Source: Oceanobacillus arenosus
Lineage (GTDB): Bacteria > Bacillota > Bacilli > Bacillales > Amphibacillaceae
Length of the DNA: 64,000 nucleotides
Assembly: GCF_003369575.1 (NCBI RefSeq)
Contig: NZ_PIOC01000010.1
Location: 275,376 to 339,375, forward strand
Direction of reading: 5' to 3'
Position 1 is the stretch's first letter, and every line of letters starts with the position of its first letter. Both the position numbers and the translations under genes were made by a program. The notes beneath the pieces were generated by a model that searched no databases, was not told the origin of the DNA, and saw only the letters and a program-made list of their open reading frames with translations. Positions 1 to 8,789 of this stretch are shown here, in pieces.

Positions 1-72
1 CAGTGGAATTTGGGCTTGAGCTGGCGATTTTTTGAAGACATTAGATTGAATGTACAGCAAGTGTATAGTTAA
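1..72 (+). CDS. possible C-terminal end of an upstream gene (partial)
   Basis: Frame 1 is open from the first base to TAA at 70-72 and reads 23 residues ending in NVQQVYS. It may be the tail of a gene that starts outside the window, but it is too short to assign to a family. A chance open frame is also possible. Confidence 0.25.
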   Translation, partial: QWNLGLSWRFFEDIRLNVQQVYS

Positions 73-88
73 AATAAACATAATTCGT

Positions 89-118
89 TTGAAAAAAAGT
101 GCCTATACATGGTATAAG
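89..118 (+). promoter_or_regulatory. possible sigma-A promoter upstream of the dus gene
   Basis: TTGAAA at 89-94 and TATAAG at 113-118 are separated by 18 bp. This is a reasonable sigma-A match about 85 bp before the proposed start of the dihydrouridine synthase gene. It was judged by eye only. Confidence 0.35.
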
Positions 119-202
119 TGTAAAGGAAGCAGAGTAATCTTTGCTTTTTAATTTTGCATAGGCTTTGACCTGGGAACCACAATGAGAGGATTTGAATTTA
201 AG

Positions 203-1156
203 ATGACAGATAATTTTTGGCGTGATTTACCACGACCGTTTTTTATATTAGCACCAATGGAAGATGTGACAGATGTTGTTTTTCGTCATGTAGTAAGTGA
301 GGCAGCAAGTCCTGATGTGTATTTTACTGAGTTTACAAACACGGTGAGTTATTGTCACCCAGAGGGGAAACAAAGTGTTCGTGGGCGTTTGACTTTTACA
401 GAGGATGAACAACCGATTGTAGCCCATATATGGGGGGATAAGCCTGAACACTTTAGGGAAATGAGTATTGGAATGGCGAAACAAGGGTTTAAGGGTGTAG
501 ATATCAACATGGGATGTCCTGTACCTAATGTGGCAGCGAATGGGAGGGGAAGTGGCCTTATCCGTCGTCCTGAAGTTGCAGCAGATCTAATTCAAGCAGC
601 GAAAGCAGGAGGATTGCCCGTAAGTGTAAAGACAAGGCTTGGTTACACGAGTGTAGATGAATGGCGCGACTGGCTCACACATATATTGCAACAAGATATT
701 GCTAATCTTTCTATTCATTTACGTACAAGAAAAGAAATGAGCAAAGTAGATGCTCATTGGGATCTAATTCCTGAGATTAAGAAACTTCGTGATGAGGTGG
801 CACCAGATACACTATTGACAATTAATGGGGATATCCCTGACCGTCAAACTGGTATGAAGCTTGTTCAGCAATACGGTGTTGATGGGGTTATGATTGGGCG
901 AGGGATATTTAAAAATCCATTTGCCTTTGAAAAAGAGCCGAAAGATCATAGTAATAAGGAACTGCTTGATCTCTTAAGGTTGCAGCTCGATCTCTTTGAT
1001 AAATATTCAAAACTGGACCCGCGTCCGTTCAGGCCGCTTCGTCGCTTTTTTAAGATATATGTTCGTGAGTTTCAAGGCGCAAGTGAATTAAGAAATCAAT
1101 TGATGAGTACAGAGACAACAGATGAAGTGCGTGCATTGCTTGATGAGTTTGAGTGA
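203..1156 (+). CDS. dus: tRNA-dihydrouridine synthase
   Basis: FMN-dependent enzyme that reduces uridine to dihydrouridine in tRNA D-loops; cytoplasmic. The N-terminal TIM-barrel signature APMEDVTD is present. The catalytic-cysteine segment [11 protein letters not shown] follows around residue 103, then the FMN/phosphate segments VKTRLGY, INGDI and [10 protein letters not shown]. The 317-aa length fits the family. ATG 203 is preferred over ATG 182 because GAGAGGA lies 12 nt before it, while 182 has no ribosome binding site. The gene is transcribed alone and followed by a strong terminator. Which uridine position it modifies cannot be told from the sequence. Confidence 0.93.
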   Translation: MTDNFWRDLPRPFFILAPMEDVTDVVFRHVVSEAASPDVYFTEFTNTVSYCHPEGKQSVRGRLTFTEDEQPIVAHIWGDKPEHFREMSIGMAKQGFKGVDINMGCPVPNVAANGRGSGLIRRPEVAADLIQAAKAGGLPVSVKTRLGYTSVDEWRDWLTHILQQDIANLSIHLRTRKEMSKVDAHWDLIPEIKKLRDEVAPDTLLTINGDIPDRQTGMKLVQQYGVDGVMIGRGIFKNPFAFEKEPKDHSNKELLDLLRLQLDLFDKYSKLDPRPFRPLRRFFKIYVREFQGASELRNQLMSTETTDEVRALLDEFE

Positions 1157-1181
1157 AAATTTTATATTAAACAGTTAATCT

Positions 1182-1228
1182 GCTTGAATGAATACGGTAT
1201 TGAACCGTATTCATTCAAGCCAATTTTT
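1182..1228 (+). terminator. intrinsic terminator after dus
   Basis: A perfect 17-bp inverted repeat (1182-1198 with 1204-1220) has a 5-nt loop and is followed by CAATTTTTG. It ends the dus transcript. Confidence 0.85.
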
Positions 1229-1424
1229 GCTTTATACTTTTAGTATTTGTAATTCTGCTCTCTCTTCTTGATTCTAAGAGATATCCACCTATATTCAACA
1301 AAAAATCTTATAACATCTATTGCCAATCCTCATTTTCCCTACAATAAGAATGTATCTTTATGCTATAATTTAAAAGGTGAAAATTCGCAATCAAGAGAGG
1401 TGAATTACTTCGCTTATTGGAATA

Positions 1425-2846
1425 TTGATTATTACAATTGGTCTTATTCCTATTGTATTAGCTTTTGCTATTAGTCAAATTTTTAAAGGATCTAAACTGT
1501 CCAAAGGATTATTCATGGCGATGTGTTTACTAGCCGTTTGGCAATTTTACATAGGAGTTCTTTACTTTGAAGAGTCTTGGAATGAAGATGTTGTATTATT
1601 TCTTTTTCGTATGTTTCGCTTCGGTCCAATCTTTACTATACCTACTCTCTTTTATTTAATATCCATCATCATACAGAATGAACCAATGAAAAAGGATAAC
1701 AATAGATGGATAGAAGGTATCTCTAAGTCTGTATTTAATAAAAGAAACTTCTACTTATTACTTGTTTGGAGTGTATTTGTTTATCTTGTTGATTGGACAA
1801 CGTTAGGTATTGCTGGACTGGATATTGTTAGTGTAGGTTTTTCTTCTATTAACTTTTATTACCCAGTTTACGGTCCGCTAGGTTGGTTGTTTAAAATTCA
1901 TTTGGGCAGCTTTGCGCTGATCTTAACAATGGCATTTATCATTCTGCCAAAGCTATTTCATTCGAATACAAAAAACTTTTTAATGCGGTTTTCTATATAT
2001 GCAGTGTTTTTTTATACATTTGGTTTATTAAACTTTCACCCAGCGACGGGCATGATATCCGGCAGCATAGCAGTCATACTATTCTCAACGTTAATCATGT
2101 TGGAGTTTGTAAAGCTGAATACGAATATGAAGTTAAATTACCATGTGCTGATGGAAAGACAAAGAAAGTTAGACTATACAGGAAGCTTAACTGCCAGCTT
2201 AATACATGAGGTTAAAAACACCAATCAAATCATAAAAGGTTTTTCTAAAATGTTAAACAAGACAGACTCCATGACAGATAGAGAGAATGGTGCTTTAGGG
2301 ATGATCATGAAGTCATCAGTGCATTTACAGAAACTTGCAGACAATTACCAAGAATATATGAGGGCGTCCAAAATAGCACTTATAGTAGATGATTTAGAGT
2401 CAGTTATTAACAATGCCATAGAACTATCGCAGGAAATTGCGAAAGAGCGTCATGTAGAAATTGAATTCATCAATCATTATAAACCACTAAAGGCTTTCAT
2501 AAATAAAACCTATTTGGAACAGGTGTTTATTAATTTGATCAAAAATAGCGTGGAGGCTATTCCAGACAATAAGGAAATTAGGAAAATAACGATTAGTACA
2601 GAAGTTGTTGACAAGCGTATCTTCATTCATTTTTGTGATACTGGGAATGGGATACCTTTTGAAAATTGGGAAAGTGTCTTTAATCCCTTTATGTCTATTA
2701 AAGATAATGGGATGGGATTAGGACTTCCATTTGTTAAAAAGGTATTAATCGAACATTTGGGAAACATCAGCATTGTTGAAAGTACTGCTATGGGAACCTA
2801 TTTTCGAATTGAATTACCACAGAACGGGTTGTTGAATTTGGAGTAA
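1425..2846 (+). CDS. membrane-bound sensor histidine kinase, sporulation-kinase-like
   Basis: About 473 aa. The first ~230 residues hold about seven hydrophobic segments and no large extracellular domain. A phosphoacceptor region follows with H261 in LIHEVKNTNQIIKGF, then an HATPase_c domain: N box FINLIKNSVEAI, G1 DTGNGIP, G2 GMGLGLPFVKK. The H-box has Thr/Asn where most kinases have Pro (HE-KNP). Multi-TM input plus this catalytic core resembles KinB-type sporulation kinases (family inference). No response regulator is adjacent, which fits phosphorelay kinases. The start is unclear: TTG 1425 lies 24 nt after the only good site (GAGAGG, 1395-1400), while ATT 1416 or ATT 1404 would be closer. 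Confidence 0.8.
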   Translation: MIITIGLIPIVLAFAISQIFKGSKLSKGLFMAMCLLAVWQFYIGVLYFEESWNEDVVLFLFRMFRFGPIFTIPTLFYLISIIIQNEPMKKDNNRWIEGISKSVFNKRNFYLLLVWSVFVYLVDWTTLGIAGLDIVSVGFSSINFYYPVYGPLGWLFKIHLGSFALILTMAFIILPKLFHSNTKNFLMRFSIYAVFFYTFGLLNFHPATGMISGSIAVILFSTLIMLEFVKLNTNMKLNYHVLMERQRKLDYTGSLTASLIHEVKNTNQIIKGFSKMLNKTDSMTDRENGALGMIMKSSVHLQKLADNYQEYMRASKIALIVDDLESVINNAIELSQEIAKERHVEIEFINHYKPLKAFINKTYLEQVFINLIKNSVEAIPDNKEIRKITISTEVVDKRIFIHFCDTGNGIPFENWESVFNPFMSIKDNGMGLGLPFVKKVLIEHLGNISIVESTAMGTYFRIELPQNGLLNLE

Positions 2847-2849
2847 CTG

Positions 2850-2887
2850 AAAAAAGGATCCGCTTAAATAAGCGCTGATCCTTTTTT
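2850..2887 (+). terminator. intrinsic terminator after the histidine kinase
   Basis: The hairpin pairs AAAAAAGGATC / GATCCTTTTTT with an inner CGCTT/AAGCG stem, ending in a T run. Confidence 0.85.
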
Positions 2888-3048
2888 CATGGGAACTAAA
2901 GTGATTTGGTTCACCCTAAAATGAAACCTAATTAATTATCAATCGTAAATAAAGTTAGAGTATTATTGTCATATCCAATAAGTTTTTCCTAAAATAACCC
3001 TTTAAGAGAACTAGAAAATATGACTTCACGTAAACAAGGGGTGGCAGA

Positions 3049-3915
3049 ATGAGAAAACTCGGTGGAATAGTAATCATTATTTTTAGTTTGCTGCTGGCAT
3101 TTAGCGGGGCTATATCCTTTCAAGAGGATATTATCTTTGCCAGCATAGTGTTTTGGCTGATTAGTCTTCCTCTTTATATTAGTGGTCAAATAATCAGAAC
3201 CTCCAAGTCTGAATTTAAACATCGTGGAAAACATTGGGTATCAATCTACATATTTTTCTTTTTTATTCTTCCTTTATTATTCTATTTATATGAATTTTAT
3301 AACCATCTTAAGGAAGATACATTTGTTAATGAACAATTTATCATTTATGAACCAGCATCAGGAATATTAGGAGATTTGTCTCTTGGTGTTTTTTTAATTC
3401 TTATCTCCCTGTTTGCTGGTCGATTTCTTAATCCTGGATTAAAAAGAAAAGGGTTATTAAATGCAATGATAATAGGGACTCTTATTTTCTTAGCTGGATT
3501 TAATTATTTCATATTCTCTGATTACAGGGGGATACACGAGGACAAGGGATTAGTATCAAGCAATTGGAAAGGTGAAGAGCAGATTATTTCCTATGAAGAG
3601 ATTGCAAGCGTCCATGTGGAACCTTATGTTCATTATGCAAATTTATCCAGTAGATCCGATGAAACAAGATTTGTTTGGAAGGTTATCTTTCAATCTAACA
3701 GTCCAAAAAATGAAGTAGTTTACCATTTTTCAGGGATGTCAGAGTTCCGTTTAGAACAAACCATCGATTTGAGGAAAATAGCGATGGAAAACAATATACC
3801 TTTTATTATGGGTGACATGAGTCAGGAAACAGTGAAGTGGTTTGATCTTGATTTGGAATTGGAAGAACTTGATAAAGAGCGTTATTATGAGCTTTTTCAA
3901 GTGAATTATAAGTAA
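3049..3915 (+). CDS. membrane protein of unknown function, 288 aa
   Basis: I do not recognise a family. About four hydrophobic helices (residues ~5-25, 30-50, 65-85, 105-125 and possibly 140-160) are followed by a soluble C-terminal part of ~120 residues rich in charged and aromatic positions (EEIASVHVEPYVHY). It could be a small PH-like or sensor domain. The start is set by AAGGGGTGG just before ATG 3049. It stands alone between a terminator and the next gene. Confidence 0.75.
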   Translation: MRKLGGIVIIIFSLLLAFSGAISFQEDIIFASIVFWLISLPLYISGQIIRTSKSEFKHRGKHWVSIYIFFFFILPLLFYLYEFYNHLKEDTFVNEQFIIYEPASGILGDLSLGVFLILISLFAGRFLNPGLKRKGLLNAMIIGTLIFLAGFNYFIFSDYRGIHEDKGLVSSNWKGEEQIISYEEIASVHVEPYVHYANLSSRSDETRFVWKVIFQSNSPKNEVVYHFSGMSEFRLEQTIDLRKIAMENNIPFIMGDMSQETVKWFDLDLELEELDKERYYELFQVNYK

Positions 3916-4027
3916 TATCGATTGGCAGACGTGGAGTTAAATATTGTAATTATATTTTAGATGAATGTTAACTGCGAATATTGTGAGATTATTAATTTTA
4001 AATAACTTTAAAAGTGAGGTCCTAAAC

Positions 4028-4552
4028 ATGTTTTTTATTCAAATGTCTGGCTTCCCGGGCTCTGGAAAGTCCACCCTTTCCAGGGAAATTGCCAAGAAAA
4101 CAGGTGCAATTATTGTTGATCATGATATTGCAAAATCTGCTTTACTACATACGATACAAGATATGCCAATGGATGCAAAATTAGCTGGCAAGATTTCATA
4201 TAATATTGATTGGGCCTTAATCGAATTTCACTTATCACAGGGGCACAAGGTAATATTTGATAGTCCATGCCTTTATCAAGTGATGGTTGACAGAGGAATT
4301 GAGTTATCTAAAAAGTATAAAGTAAAATATAAGTACGTTGAGTGCCGCCTCCATGATTTCCATGAGATTAACTATAGATTAAAAAATCGGGAAAGAATGG
4401 TCAGTCAAATACAAGTGGTAAGTTCTGAAGAGGAATTTAAATATACCGTAGAAAATAGCAAAAAGCCAACGGATTATCAGTGTATGGTGGTAGATACAGG
4501 TAAGCCATTAGATAGTTACATTGATAAGGTTATAGATTACATAAATGGATGA
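4028..4552 (+). CDS. P-loop kinase-like AAA family protein
   Basis: Small nucleotide-binding protein of 174 aa. Walker A is GFPGSGKST at residues ~8-16, then DHDIAKSAL, a conserved DSPC segment (VIFDSPC) and an arginine-rich lid (RLKNRERM). This layout fits AAA_33/zeta-toxin/nucleotide-kinase-like proteins that phosphorylate small molecules; the substrate is unknown. ATG 4028 is chosen over upstream starts because GTGAGG lies 8 nt before it and Walker A then sits at the normal N-terminal place. Confidence 0.8.
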   Translation: MFFIQMSGFPGSGKSTLSREIAKKTGAIIVDHDIAKSALLHTIQDMPMDAKLAGKISYNIDWALIEFHLSQGHKVIFDSPCLYQVMVDRGIELSKKYKVKYKYVECRLHDFHEINYRLKNRERMVSQIQVVSSEEEFKYTVENSKKPTDYQCMVVDTGKPLDSYIDKVIDYING

Positions 4553-4622
4553 GTAATCCTCCTTATTTAAGCAACATCTTTAAATCAATTTTCTTATATC
4601 ATTAAAAGAGGGGGATTTTATC

Positions 4623-5204
4623 ATGATGGATAAAGGAAAAATCATTACTCTTATTAAAGAGGATGAATGGATGATGGAAATATTGCTCGCAGCAAAATCA
4701 TTGAACTTGCCTGATTGGTGGATATGTGCTGGATTTGTTCGTTCAAAAATATGGGATGTATTACATAATTTCAGTGAAAGAACACCACTTCCAGATATTG
4801 ATGTAATTTATTTCGACTCTAAAAATATTGATGAAATAGAAGAAAAGAAATTTGAAGAAATGCTCATCAAAATTATGCCAAATATTCCTTGGTCTGTGAA
4901 GAATGAAGCAAGAATGCATATTAAGAGTAATATGCCCCCATACTCCTCTTCAGTTGATGCTATATCTAAGTTTCCAGAAACAGCAACAGCTTTAGGGGTT
5001 AAATTAGATAGCAAAAATAATGTGATATTAGTGGCTCCTTGTGGAATTAGCGATGTTATCAATTTAGAGGTTAAGCCTACTCCATTTTTTGCAGAGGATA
5101 AATTACGTGTGGAAATTTATGAAGATCGTATAGTGCAAAAGAATTGGAAATCGATCTGGAGTAATTTAAAAGTGGAACATATCAATACTTCTTCATTAAT
5201 CTAA
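4623..5204 (+). CDS. nucleotidyltransferase family protein (NTP_transf_6 / DUF925)
   Basis: 193 aa. The segments WWICAGFVRSKIWD and PLPDIDVIYFD match the NTP_transf_6 family, a nucleotidyltransferase-fold group (recognition by eye). The acidic PDIDVIYFD segment would hold the metal-binding aspartates. The function in bacteria is not established. The start ATG 4623 is preceded by GAGGGGG. It is a single gene among small P-loop kinases. Confidence 0.75.
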   Translation: MMDKGKIITLIKEDEWMMEILLAAKSLNLPDWWICAGFVRSKIWDVLHNFSERTPLPDIDVIYFDSKNIDEIEEKKFEEMLIKIMPNIPWSVKNEARMHIKSNMPPYSSSVDAISKFPETATALGVKLDSKNNVILVAPCGISDVINLEVKPTPFFAEDKLRVEIYEDRIVQKNWKSIWSNLKVEHINTSSLI

Positions 5205-5236
5205 ATCAACTGATTGAGTTTATTTTTACTATTAAT

Positions 5237-5250
5237 AGAAAACGTTTACA
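5237..5250 (+). promoter_or_regulatory. possible cre (CcpA) site
   Basis: AGAAAACGTTTACA matches 13 of 14 positions of TGWAANCGNTNWCA. It lies ~70 nt upstream of the kinase gene at 5317. A single near-match can occur by chance in AT-rich DNA. Confidence 0.3.
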
Positions 5251-5316
5251 ATTATATAAATGGAAAAAGAACGAAAAAGATTTATTCAAGAGCAGTAGAA
5301 AGTAGGGGGAAATGTT

Positions 5317-5859
5317 ATGGGAAATAAAAAGCCGCCAATAGTTATTTCCATTGCTGGAGTCTCTGGTGGTGGGAAAACAACTATCGCAAAGAGTTTAAAT
5401 GAAAAATTACATAATTCCAAAATCCTGTATTTTGATGACTATGACTTTGAAGGACCTGACGACATAATAGAGTGGGTCGACAATGGGGCTAATTATGATC
5501 AGTGGAATTTGGAACCGTTAATTACAGACTTAGAAGTATTACTTGCGGAACCCTTAGACCACATTGTCCTTGATTTACCGTTTGCTTATAAACACGCTAA
5601 AATAAGTAAATTGATAGACTTCGCTGTTTATATTGACACCCCATTGGATATTGCGATGGCACGTCGGATAATAAGGGATTTCAAAAATTACTCTGGAGAA
5701 AGCATTTTGATTGAAATGGAAAACTACTTGTCGGCTGGAAGACGAGGCTATCTTGAAATGCTTAAGTCTATTAAACCAAATTCAGACATGATTGAGGATG
5801 GTTCCCAATCGGTATCTGAAATTACGGATAATATTTGTACAGCGATTCTAAGGCGATAA
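5317..5859 (+). CDS. uridine-kinase-like P-loop protein
   Basis: 180 aa. Walker A GVSGGGKTT at residues ~13-21 is followed by YFDDYDFEGPDD, the acceptor-aspartate region of uridine/phosphoribulokinase-like enzymes, and a lid segment ARRIIRDF. It is predicted to phosphorylate a nucleoside or small metabolite in the cytoplasm; the substrate is unknown. The start ATG 5317 follows GTAGGGGGAAATGTT. It is related in fold, not in close sequence, to the proteins at 4028, 22262 and 51890. Confidence 0.8.
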   Translation: MGNKKPPIVISIAGVSGGGKTTIAKSLNEKLHNSKILYFDDYDFEGPDDIIEWVDNGANYDQWNLEPLITDLEVLLAEPLDHIVLDLPFAYKHAKISKLIDFAVYIDTPLDIAMARRIIRDFKNYSGESILIEMENYLSAGRRGYLEMLKSIKPNSDMIEDGSQSVSEITDNICTAILRR

Positions 5860-5933
5860 AACTGGTGTTGTTGCTGAATTGGCAATTATTTTACGGTGGT
5901 ACTCACTAAAATATAATAAAAGGGGGGATATTT

Positions 5934-6317
5934 ATGCTTCTCACGGCTTTGATTTTATGGGCGTTAGCATTTATTTTTATTCTTTTCGTATTAGGATTCC
6001 TGTTAGAAAACTGGTTTAATAGATTACTTGGTGTTGAAAAGAAAAAGATTTCAGAAACGCCAGGTAAAAAGTTTGAGAAATGGGGAAGGGGAATTTTCAT
6101 ACTTTTCTATGTATGTACTCTTCCGTTTATGATAAGGGAACCTAGTCTTCTGAAGTGGCTTTTGATACTGTATGCAGTTGTGGCATTGGGTTTTCAGTCT
6201 GTTTTGGAGTGGAAATACATAAAGAACTCCAAACAATATATCACTACACTTATTATTATGGTTTTAGTAATAATTATTATCTTTGGTGTTGAGTATCTTA
6301 TTCAATCATTGCTTTGA
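5934..6317 (+). CDS. small membrane protein, DUF4181-like
   Basis: 127 aa with four hydrophobic segments (about residues 4-24, 58-74, 77-93, 105-124). The loop after helix 1 (LLGVEKKKISETPGKKFEKWGRG) resembles the conserved part of DUF4181 proteins of Bacillus. Function unknown. An AGGGGGG site precedes ATG 5934. Confidence 0.7.
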   Translation: MLLTALILWALAFIFILFVLGFLLENWFNRLLGVEKKKISETPGKKFEKWGRGIFILFYVCTLPFMIREPSLLKWLLILYAVVALGFQSVLEWKYIKNSKQYITTLIIMVLVIIIIFGVEYLIQSLL

Positions 6318-6362
6318 AATTAGTTTTTTGAATGTAATGGTAATATTGGAGTGGAAGGTTCA

Positions 6363-6527
6363 ATGATTTCCGAACTAACTAAGAATGACTTTGATAGATG
6401 TAAAAGTTTAATCAATCAGCGGGAACAAATAGAAGTGAAAGCTGTAATTGAAGGAATTTACATTTGCTTATCAAATGTATTGTATACTGTAAATATCCTA
6501 CTGACATGCAGGAAAGTATCTTTCTAG
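6363..6527 (+). pseudogene. 5' remnant of a GNAT acetyltransferase gene
   Basis: The reading frame starts MISELTKNDFDRCKSLINQ and continues EVKAVIEGI, which looks like the N-terminus of a GNAT N-acetyltransferase. It then runs into unrelated sequence and stops at TAG after 54 codons. The acetyl-CoA-binding motif is absent. I read it as a truncated gene next to the larger deletion junction described below. Confidence 0.55.
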
Positions 6528-6537
6528 GAGAATTACG

Positions 6538-7541
6538 ATGAAATTAGATTGCTTGATTGTTGATGATGAAATTGCTTTAACTCATTCGAATCGGAACAAT
6601 CAAATGTCTTGGTCAATGTTAAGCCAACTGCAGATACAAGAGAACTTTTGAGAAATATTGAACAAATGGACCATGTGAGGAAAGTAAATATTTTCGACTT
6701 GATTACAACAAAAATTGATGGCCAAACCGTATATACAAATGTTACAGATCGTTATGATGATTTAGAGAATGATATTGTGTATGAAGGTCGCCAGCCAAAG
6801 TATGAAAATGAAATATCCATTTCTTGGGTCGTGTCAAATCAAGTTAATAAAGGAATTGGTGATACGGTTGAAGTCGAATATGGCACGGAAACAAAGCGTT
6901 ACTTGGTAACCGGTCTGAGTCAATCAATTGGAAATCTGGGCCAGGTAGCAGCACTAACAATGGAAGGAATTCAGCAATTACAATCAGACTATAAAGGGTC
7001 GACTCTTTATGTGTACCTAAATAATATTAAGAATAAAGACTTCATCAAAAGTATACAGGAGCAGTATGGAGATAATATCGATGAAACATTAGATATCGAT
7101 GAAAATATTGAAAGTCAGACAGGTATGTATACAGCTGCAGTGTTTGCTGTTATGGTGATGGTTCTGACAATTACTGTTCTGGTCGTTGTGATGATACTGT
7201 ATTTAATAATTAAAACGATGATTATTAAACGTAAGAAAGAGTTTGGTGTAATGAAAGCAATAGGCTATTCAACGATTCAACTGATGAACCAAATATCCAT
7301 TAGTTTTCTGCCTGTAATAATGACAGGTGTTGCAATTGGTGGTGTGCTGGGTTATTTCTTCACTAATCCTATGCTTTCCGCCCTACTTTCAAGTGCAGGG
7401 GTAAAACGGTTAGATTTTATTATTCATTTACCAACTATCTTAATGCTTTGTGTGAGCATTATTATTTTAGCCTATATTGTGTCATTGCTCGTATCTCGAA
7501 GAATTAAGTCTATTTCTGCTTATGGATTGATTACGGAATAG
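6538..7541 (+). pseudogene. deletion fusion: response-regulator start joined to an FtsX-type ABC permease C-terminal half
   Basis: From ATG 6538 (GGAG 8 nt upstream) the frame reads MKLDCLIVDDEIAL, the start of a response-regulator receiver domain. It then shifts to nonsense and stops. In another frame, open from about 6570 to 7541, lies the C-terminal ~320 residues of an FtsX/MacB-type permease: an extracellular segment, then three to four TM helices with the conserved KKEFGVMKAIGYS motif. The normal order is regulator - kinase - ATPase - permease, so one deletion with a junction near 6575 would explain this. TTG 6609 could start a 310-aa half-permease, but it has no ribosome binding site. 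It is most likely not functional. Confidence 0.8.
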
Positions 7542-7623
7542 TGCAGGTGATGAACTATTAGATTCCTGCTATAATGTAAGGGAGCTTGCGGCTCTTTATA
7601 GGGTTGACTTATACACAGTTATG

Positions 7624-7670
7624 AATAACCTTCCAGTCGGTTTTTTTATAAATCGCGAGGGAAGGTTATT
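7624..7670 (+). terminator. inverted repeat downstream of the permease remnant
   Basis: AATAACCTTCC (7624-7634) pairs perfectly with GGAAGGTTATT (7660-7670) across a 25-nt loop containing seven Ts. It may be a terminator for the old permease operon or for the convergent gene; the long loop makes this uncertain. Confidence 0.4.
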
Positions 7671-7733
7671 TATCATTCAATATGATTTTTTGTTTATGAT
7701 TTAAAGTGGAACGGACATTTTACTTAAATAGAC

Positions 7734-8561
7734 TTAATTGTTAATTGCCAAATATTCATTTAAGGCCTGCTGCAAGTTTCCTTTTATTTCTGTATTTTCC
7801 CCAATGTCTACCCCTAAGTTAACCATTTTTTTCGCAAGTGTTGGTCTTAAGCCTGTCAGGATTGATTTTGAGCCCATCAACTTTATCTCAATTAACACTT
7901 TTTGAAAATGGGCAACTGTATTTTCGTCCATGTCGGTTATACCGGAAAGATCAATAATTAATGCGTTAATCCTTAATCTGGATATTTCACTTAAAGCCTT
8001 TTCCTCAATAATATCCATTCGATATGAATCAAACATACCAATCAATGGTAGAACGGCTATTGAAGAGCTAACGGGTATGATCGGAACCGTTAGATGTTCA
8101 ACTAACATTCTTTGATTCATAATTAATTCATCTTTAAATTTAGAATAGCTAATGAAAAAGTTGTTTAAAAATTCATCAATACCGTCATTGATTACCTGTT
8201 CGAGTTCGTAAAAATCTTCAACGGATGCAGAGCTGTTGTTCAATTGATTATATTCACGCAGGAAGTGCCATAAAGTGCGTCTAATTGCATGTACCCATTC
8301 TAATTTGAGCGCCAAGGTTAATGAATGTCTTGCCCAAGAAATACCCTCTACTTCTGCAAATGCAATAAGGTTATCACGTTTATTTCCCAAAACGTAGAGC
8401 GCAATAGTTTCTGCATTTTTTAAAAGATCAATATTTCCTGCTTCTAGAATAGCATGAATTTTTGTAGCAACATTACTTGCCTCTGATAAAAGCTTAGCCT
8501 GAAACTCCTCTCTATTATTCAATATATATTTATCAATATCGCTTCTGCCTGCCAAGCTCAT
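7734..8561 (-). CDS. RsbR-family stressosome-type protein with STAS domain
   Basis: About 275 aa. The N-terminal ~150 residues are a helical, RsbR/RsbRD-like sensor region. The C-terminal ~115 residues form a STAS domain (VSSSIAVLPLIGMFDSYRM ... LIIDLSGITDMDENTVAHF ... SILTGLRP). Such proteins build the stressosome with RsbS and hold the RsbT kinase until stress. The STAS segment keeps Ser/Thr residues near the usual phosphorylation sites. No rsbS, rsbT or sigB is nearby, so this looks like an orphan paralogue. A strong AAAGGAGG lies only 2 nt before ATG 8561 but 8 nt before TTG 8555, so translation may start at 8555. Confidence 0.85.
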   Translation of the reverse strand: MSLAGRSDIDKYILNNREEFQAKLLSEASNVATKIHAILEAGNIDLLKNAETIALYVLGNKRDNLIAFAEVEGISWARHSLTLALKLEWVHAIRRTLWHFLREYNQLNNSSASVEDFYELEQVINDGIDEFLNNFFISYSKFKDELIMNQRMLVEHLTVPIIPVSSSIAVLPLIGMFDSYRMDIIEEKALSEISRLRINALIIDLSGITDMDENTVAHFQKVLIEIKLMGSKSILTGLRPTLAKKMVNLGVDIGENTEIKGNLQQALNEYLAINN

Positions 8562-8750
8562 TTCCTCCTTTTGTGAGTTTTTTATCGGAAGTCCCGATAA
8601 GAATAATGTTATGTATATATATATTTTCATTCTATAGTAAGAAGAAAATCCCTTCTTTTTCGTCTAACAATTAACCTAATTATACTCTATTACTGCTTCC
8701 AGATGTTAAATAAGAAAATATGGAGAGTTTTTATGTACACTTTAATCTAT

Positions 8751-8774
8751 TATGATAAAATATTCAGTAACTTA
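8751..8774 (+). repeat. 24-bp exact repeat, copy 1 (copy 2 at 15661-15684)
   Basis: The 24 bases at 8751-8774 are identical to 15661-15684. They begin TATGATAAAATATT and look like a -10 region. In both places the repeat lies just upstream of a ribosome binding site and a short gene, which suggests a shared promoter segment. Confidence 0.6.
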
Positions 8775-8789
8775 TTTGGAGGGGAATTT

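Noticed and set aside
1268-1474. 68-codon open frame before the histidine kinase
   Set aside because: No protein-like composition, no ribosome binding site, and it overlaps the kinase start region.
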